From Umbilicaria muhlenbergii (taxonomy: Eukaryota > Ascomycota > Lecanoromycetes > Umbilicariales > Umbilicariaceae), in NCBI GenBank assembly GCA_000611775.1, contig KK106981.1:1004162-1068161 (forward strand): a stretch of 64,000 nucleotides of DNA, read 5' to 3'. Shown here in pieces: positions 57,768 through 64,000 of this stretch. A program made the translations under genes and the position numbers. A model generated the notes under the pieces. The model made no database searches and was not told the origin of the DNA. It was given only the letters and a program-made list of their open reading frames with translations. Each line of letters starts with the position of its first letter. Within the stretch, counting starts at the first letter, position 1.

Positions 57768-58037
57768 TGTCAGGGCCACCATATAATAGTACATTAGTAC
57801 AACACTATAATATGACACTATAGTATGACATTATGTAGATATGATGACTCAGCGCCTAGCGCCTTGACATCAAGTGAAAACTCTTCACAAGGAGGTTCAG
57901 AAACCTGCTTCCTCAGTGATCAGTTTTGCCACTGAATAGAAGATGTATAATCACTGCATTAATCTTATCATGACTTTTGCTTATGACACCCTGTTCAAAC
58001 ATCACTATGATGACTGTCATACACTCAGCCTCTTACA
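57768..58037 (+). repeat. A5 5' LTR (270 bp)
   Basis: Starts TGTCAGGGCCACC and ends CCTCTTACA. It has fewer copies of the short LTR-end repeat than A4. Confidence 0.9.
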
Positions 58038-61000
58038 TACTGATCACTCAGTACCTTCAGGTGAACGGTCATGTCAGAAGCATAAGACATGATGACATCA
58101 ACACTTTAATCTCATCAGGTCAGTGAAACAGTTGATAATCAAGTTGAGGCAGGCCCTTCAATTAGCAGGTTTACATTATCAACTGTTGATACTTCTACTT
58201 TTGACATCATTGATGATGATGAACATATCACTGCAGGCAACTCTGATGACATCATTAAAGACTTTAAAGCAGTCACTGCTCATAATCAGAAGGTCATTAA
58301 GCGTCAGTGACTACAATTACAACACATACAACAAGAAATTAAGTTTAAAAACAATAAAAGGAAGCTTCAGGAGTTTAATCAACATCTGCAAGAAGATCCT
58401 TCAATTATGATTACAGTAAACTCAGAGAACAACACAGGTTCATCACATGAATTATGATGTTGAGTTACAACAGACATCACACCTTCCTCTTTTCAACATC
58501 TTGTAAAGTCATGAGAGCCTCACCTCTATGCAGGAGGCATCAAAGTCATGAGATGAAAACTTCAGAAATATCTGAATGAAATTAATTAAAACTGAGAGCT
58601 GATGTCAGAGCAATTTCCTACTGAATGAGATTTCATCATCTGAGCAGGCATCTACCTTGAGAAAACAGTCATGAGTGACTGATGAAAGCAAAAGGAGCAG
58701 CATGATCACACTTGAGTCATTTACAACAACTTTTTAAAGATTTTAAAGAAGAATCTATCCCCTGATGAAGACACAAATGAACAAAATATCATCACTTTCA
58801 ATGCAGTTGAATTCTGTAATCATGATATAATCATCTTTTGATATGACAGATTATCAGAACTCTACTGCTTCCTTTCAACTTCACACAAGGAAATCAGTGA
58901 GACACTCATTTAAGACTGCTGATGATCAAGGCTTCCTCATCACATCTTGACTGAACTATGACATTGAGATTCAATGCAGGTTGCAAGACAGTCAGTGCAG
59001 GAAATTTCAGCACATCTTGATGTCATCATTAATCATGAATCATTCTGAAGCCGCTCAGACACCAAAAAGGATCATCAAAGCAAAATTGATAATAATGATA
59101 AAAGTATGACACTGACGTCATACTATGACAGAAAAGAATCTTTCACTGAATAATAAACCTCTCACCCTCAACAATTCAATCACAGAAAAGAAAACAATTC
59201 ATGAGGCTTTTATTAAGAAAGTAGCCGTGACCAAAGCTGAAATTCAAATCACATATCAGTTGCAGAGAAAGTGATCATGACAACAATGCAAACATTCACA
59301 GGACCCTCATGCTGACAAGAAGACTTTATTCTCAAGAATGAAGTAAATGCATGAAAAGCAACAAGCCTCTGTATCAAGTGTGAAGTCATCAATCATTAAA
59401 TAAACAAATGTATGACAGGATGATCAACAGCAGTCATTATTACAGTTAATGTAAATAAATGATTTACAGTCAACCTTCAGCTCATCTTCTTATTTATCAT
59501 TGATGATATCTCACATCTGATATCAGAGCAGCTAGAGGTGAACTCTTATACAACAAGAAATGATCTGAAGAAAAAATACTTATATATTATTAACAATGAC
59601 AGTCAAGGCAATATTATCACATGATATGTTGTCAATAAACTGTCTTTACAAACTGAACTCTATGAAGCTCAAGTCAATGCATGAGGCAATATGATTGACT
59701 TGTCAGAATTCATCATATTGACTATTACAGCATATGACATCAACAGTCAACTTTATCACTATAACAGCTGCTTTCTTGTCACATGAGACAACACATCAGC
59801 TTCTTTCATCCTCAGGTTATCATTCTTAGTCAATGCAAACTCAAATCATGAATACAACACGGGGAAATTCCTATGAAAAAAGGTGAGGCATATCACAGCA
59901 CACTGAGTATTCACTGTTAATGAGAAGAAGGTGCTGAAGAACATTCTACATATAAATAATCTTTTCATTATGAAACACTTCATAGGACTGTCAGACCTAG
60001 TGATTAATATGAAAGAATATACTCTTCAGATGAACTCATTACAGTACAACAGAGATAATAATGTGTATGACACACTACCTCTTGAATATCATGACTTCAC
60101 AGACATATTTCAGGCAGCTGAGAAGCAGTCTTTGCCTGAGAGAGGTTCACATGATCATGTCATTAACTTGAAATCAAGGCAGCAATCTTCATTTGAAAAG
60201 TTATACTCAATGTCCTCAGCTGAGCTCAATGTACTGAAGGTATATCTAGATGATGTCATGAAGATAAACATAATTCATAAATCAATATCACCTGCGGCTT
60301 CACTCATTATGTTTGTACTGAAATCAGACGGCAGCCTACAATTAGTCATTAATTATAAGCGCTTGAATGATATTACTATTAAGAATCATTACTCATTACC
60401 ACTTATATCAGACATGTTGAATCATCTTCAAGGATCTAAGAAGTTCACTAAGCTGAACTGCAAGAATGCATATAATTGAATACAAATTAAGGGTGAAGAT
60501 GAGTGAAAAACAGTGTTCTGAACACAGTTCAGGCTGTTTAAATATCTTATTATGCTTTTCAGTCTCATGAATGCTCCTGCTATGTTTCAAGTCTTCATTG
60601 ATAAAGCGCTTGGTGAGTTCCTAGGCATCACATGCATGATTTACTTAAATGATATCTTGATCTTTAGCAAAGATGAGTTTAAGCATGAAGAGCATGTATG
60701 ACAAGTACTAAGTGCACTACAACATCATGATCTTCATCTTAAGATCAGTAAGTGCTCATTCAATGCAATGAAAGTGAACTTCCTAGAATTCAAGATCAAC
60801 ATAAAAGGCATATACATAAACCTGAAAAAGATTTAAGCTGTCAAAGAATGACTGCTCTTGAAGAACATTCATGAATTGCAGGTCTTTCTAGGCTTCATTA
60901 ACTTCTTTCAAAGGTTTATAAGAGATTATTCATGAATTGCAGCATCACTGTTAAACCTCCTGAAAACAGAAAGGAATAAAAAGAAGACTGAGATTGTATT

Positions 61001-61771
61001 AAGTTCTTTTTCAACTCACTGAACTGCTCCTCATCAAGACATTGAAGGAAAGCAGAGCAGCTTAATCTCATTGCAGAGGTTTAACACAAGCTATTCAGCA
61101 TGCAGCTCACAAGTTAAGGAAGAGTTACAACAAGAAAACATCATACCTGCCTCTTTTTCACTTTCAGGAGCTGCATTGAAAGTGTTTAATGCTCTGAAGA
61201 AGACCTTCATGAGTGCTTCATTACTACACTACTTCAATGAAAACAAACTCATGAGGGTTGAAACAGATGCCTCTGAATTCACAATTAATAAAATCTTGAC
61301 ACAACACTTTGAGGTTGATGATCAATTGCACTGATTATTAATTACTTACTACAGCAAGAAGCTGCTAAATATTGAGACCTGATATGATACAAGTGAGTAA
61401 GAACTCCTTGTCATCATGAAAGTCATGCATCATTGACAGCACTACTGTCAGAGTGCTAGACATTAAATTGTTGTATTGACTGATCATGCAAACCTTGTTT
61501 GATTCATGACTACCTCAAACCTCACATGAAGGCAGCTCAAGTGAGCTGAAAAGCTCACTGAGTATGATTTTAAGATCACATATCAAGAGGACAAGAAGAA
61601 CTCTGCTGATGATCTGTTAAAACAATCTGATTATGAACTGTCAAAAGCTGTCAGTACCTCAACTGCTGCTGAAATAATGTGACAGTCCTTTTATTTAGAA
61701 AGCAAGGATTATAAGTCAGTGCAGAAGAAATTATACACACTTGCTGCAATGACACTGCAGTCAAGACACTA
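57768..61771 (+). mobile_element. Ty3/gypsy element A5, 5' half only
   Basis: Plus-orientation A element with a 5' LTR at 57,768-58,037 (270 bp), gag from about 58,090, protease region about 59,430-59,880, RT at 59,931-60,479 (the longest RT open stretch in the window, with YSMSSAELNVLKVYLDDVM and LNDITIKNHYSLPLISDML) and to about 60,990, and RNase H to about 61,560. It ends in the RNase H-integrase linker at 61,771, where the TIR transposon begins. Integrase and the 3' LTR are absent here. It is broken. Confidence 0.88.
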
Positions 61772-61899
61772 ACCTTAATTCTCACCCTGTACCCAGGTGG
61801 GTACAGTAAGGCTGACAGAGTATATTGTATCACAGTTTCAGTACTTCTCAGCCATTTCAGCCTTACTGTACCCAACCCCCTGTAATTGCTTGTACCCAA
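61772..61899 (+). repeat. Left TIR
   Basis: About 128 bp, the reverse complement of 62,254-62,381 with only a few differences. Confidence 0.9.
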
Positions 61900-62253
61900 C
61901 CTTAACTTTTGACAGAGATGTTGAATAAAGAAGCTTGAAAGAAGAAAGTTATAAAACAGTCTGAGTTCTTAAATATGCAGTTCTGCCTGTCTTTTTATCT
62001 TAAGAACTCAGAAAGTTATTAATTATGTAAATAAGTCTCAAGTTTTGATGTTCTGTCTTGATTTTCAGGGTCTTCTCACTATTCAGAGTCAGAACTTCGC
62101 ACTTAAAGACTTACAACACATAGAACTTTAACACCTCAGCAGTTATGACAAAATGTTATTTGAGAGAATTGTAGAGATCAATAAAGTGAGTAGTTCTTAC
62201 ACTGAAAGTATTATCATATCTGAAGAACTCACTGTTGTACAAAAAAGACAAGT

Positions 62254-62381
62254 TTGGGTACAAGCAATTACAGGGGGTTGAGTACAGTAAGGCTGAAATG
62301 GCTGAGAAGTACTGAAACTGTCATACAATATACTCTGTCAGCCTTACTGTAACCACCTGGGTACAGGGTGAGAATTAAGGT
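62254..62381 (-). repeat. Right TIR
   Basis: About 128 bp, the partner of the left TIR, ending GAGAATTAAGGT. Confidence 0.9.
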
Positions 62382-64000
62382 CAGACATCAGCAGCAAAGT
62401 TGTTGCAGAAGTGCTTACTCAACAACAGAAAGATGATAAGTGAAAACCTGTAATTTACTTCTTAAAAACAATGTTGCCTGAGGAAATGTAATATGAGATT
62501 CATGACAAAGAGATGCTAGCAGTTGTTAAAGCTCTTCAAGAATGATGTGATATGTTATTAAACTTACAAACAACCCCTTTTGTTGCAATTACAGATCATC
62601 ATGCTCTGAAGTACTTTATCATCAAGTGATTACTTAATTCATGACAGGCTAAATGAGCTGATATTGTGACAGACTACAACTTCAAGATTATTTACTACTC
62701 AAGAATAATCAACATCATTGTTGATGTTCTGACAAAAAAACATGATGAGTTGATCACTCAGAAAGAAAAGGAGATCACTGCACAGACATAATTATTTCTG
62801 AATTTTAATTACATAATAACTGCAATAGATGAGAGTTCAATGAACATTAAGAATAATTCACTGAATGAGGCTGAACAAGTGAAAAATTCTTATCAGCTGA
62901 TGAATCAGATTCTGCAAGTCAACTGTTTTCATGAATCACTAAACCAGTACTGTCAAATGACAAGAAAGAAGAAATGAGGCTGAAAGCTTTAAAACGAAGC
63001 TCATGAACAGCTGACAGTAAAACATATTAAACATTAAAAGACTCTGAAACTGCTTGCATGCTGCTACTACTGACTCTGAATGAACTGAACAATAAGTTAA
63101 TTTGTTTGAAATTGCCACATCTGCTGCTGAACAAAGAACATGAATGAGCAGTATCAAGAAGCCCTGAAATCACTTTTAATTTCAAGTCATTCATGACAAG
63201 ATATTTCACTCAACTTGATTATCAGATTATTTAAAAGTGAAGGATTCAACACAATCCTGATAATCATTTACAGATTGATTAAAAAGAGACATTATATCTC
63301 TTGCTCAACAGATGAAGAAGAGAGAACATTAATGAAATACATCATTAAACTCTTGCTTCACAATGTATGAAGATTTCATGAATTATCACAGACAATTACA
63401 TCAGACTGAGGATCACAATTTATAACATTACTCTGAAAATACCTCTGTGAATGACTTTAAATCAGATTGAAACCTTTAACTACTTTTCATCCTGAGACAG
63501 ACAGGCAGTCTGAAAATGTAAATGTGAATATTGAACAGTATCTTAAAGCATTTGTGAACTATCAGCAAGATGACTGAGCAAAATGACTGTCAATGATTGA
63601 GTTTACAGTCAACAATGCAGATTCTAACTTCATCAAAGTTTCATCATTTTTTGCAAATAAGTATCAGGATCATGCAGAGCTCATCATGCAGATATAATGA
63701 TTAAGAGATTAATTCTAAAGAGGCAAGTATCTGATAATGAGCTGAACATACATATGTGAGGTGCCAAGCCTCAGCTGAGGTGTATTAAATTTAATTAAGC
63801 ACTAGTGTCAGAGACATCTGCTGAGTCATGTTAAACTTAATCAGGTACTAGCGCGCACCACTGAAATATTAAACACTCAAATCAATACTGAACATTTAAA
63901 TGTCATCATGCTCTTAACATTACCTTCTTCTCTGAAAAGCATCATTCATGATGCTGTTATCATCATGTGACACCTGTTGAATGAACCTCATCTCTCAGAA
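62382..64000 (+). mobile_element. Ty3/gypsy pol fragment C (RNase H and integrase)
   Basis: Plus-strand pol sequence of a third gypsy family. RNase H is at about 62,382-62,790 (YEIHDKEMLAVVKALQE; PFVAITDHHALKYFIIK). Integrase is at about 63,230-63,700 (FHPETDRQSENVNVNIEQYL; FVNYQQDD). There is no close match to A or B. It is cut on the left at the TIR transposon and continues beyond the window. It is broken by many lesions. Confidence 0.82.

Larger units (their letters stand above)
61772..62381. mobile_element. 610-bp TIR DNA transposon, non-autonomous
   Basis: Two terminal inverted repeats of about 128 bp (61,772-61,899 and 62,254-62,381), outermost ACCTTAATTCTCACCCTGTA and its reverse complement, enclose about 350 bp without a plausible transposase. 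Within each TIR, GTACCCAGGTGGGTAC or its counterpart forms a small palindrome. TTAA occurs symmetrically near each end (61,775-61,778 and 62,375-62,378), so either the TIR starts outside it or TTAA is the duplicated target, as in piggyBac/Kolobok-type elements. It keeps CCC/GGG runs and its TIRs differ little, so it is probably younger than the surrounding retrotransposons. Confidence 0.85.

Overview
The window looks like a filamentous ascomycete (Pezizomycotina) chromosome segment. The evidence is short introns of 50-62 nt with GT...AG ends and CTAAC/CTGAC-like branch sites, a fungal rhodopsin-domain membrane protein, a fungal GABA-type permease, a dispersed 5S rRNA-like unit, and large AT-rich blocks made of mutated Ty3/gypsy retrotransposons. 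The species cannot be named from this sequence alone. The layout is strongly two-compartment: AT-rich, CpG-poor retrotransposon blocks at 1-29,782 and about 40,681-64,000 flank a GC-rich gene island of about 10.9 kb.

The left block is a nested stack. Element A2 (minus orientation, running from before base 1 to 29,782) contains element B2 (3,706-25,200, flanked by GAATT duplications). B2 contains A1 in its 3' LTR (3,787-12,077, flanked by GCTTG) and B1 in its pol region (14,266-20,944, flanked by TTTTT). A and B are two families of chromodomain-bearing Ty3/gypsy elements (chromoviruses). All copies are broken fossils with many breaks each.

The gene island holds: a GC-rich reverse-transcriptase scrap (29,783-29,940); an intronless gene for an unrecognised 430-residue protein (30,298-31,590, minus); a 5S rRNA-like unit (32,005-32,114, plus); a five-exon rhodopsin-domain (PTH11/SAT4-like) membrane protein gene (32,603-33,958, minus); a 2.2-kb stretch with only a possible Zn2Cys6 relic and a promoter pyrimidine tract; a six-exon amino-acid/GABA permease gene (36,142-38,044, plus); an uncertain minus-strand coding remnant (38,352-39,092); and a small secreted protein gene (39,501-40,168, plus) with one clear intron and one optional in-frame intron. 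I see no sign that these genes form a cluster or share a pathway; the two membrane proteins and the secreted protein are simply surface or exported products.

The right block starts with an A-rich pol scrap (about 40,687-41,388). It is followed by a B-related element D (LTR 41,389-41,824 plus gag), which is interrupted by A3 (42,419-57,767). A3 contains A4 (47,429-55,665, ATATG duplications, opposite orientation), and its 5' LTR is interrupted by the half-element A5 (57,768-61,771). A 610-bp TIR DNA transposon (61,772-62,381) sits exactly at the junction between A5 and an unrelated gypsy pol fragment C (62,382 to the end).

The most interesting points are: (1) both retrotransposon families carry, between pol and the 3' LTR, a cysteine-rich gene-like region on the opposite strand, and in B this region starts inside the LTR and shows the Zn2Cys6 cysteine spacing; (2) the hypermutation has removed CpG and many CpC while leaving CpA/TpG abundant, so standard RIP indices would misread it; (3) several in-frame minisatellites occur in pol and the LTRs; (4) the TIR element sits at a chimeric junction and looks much less mutated than its surroundings.
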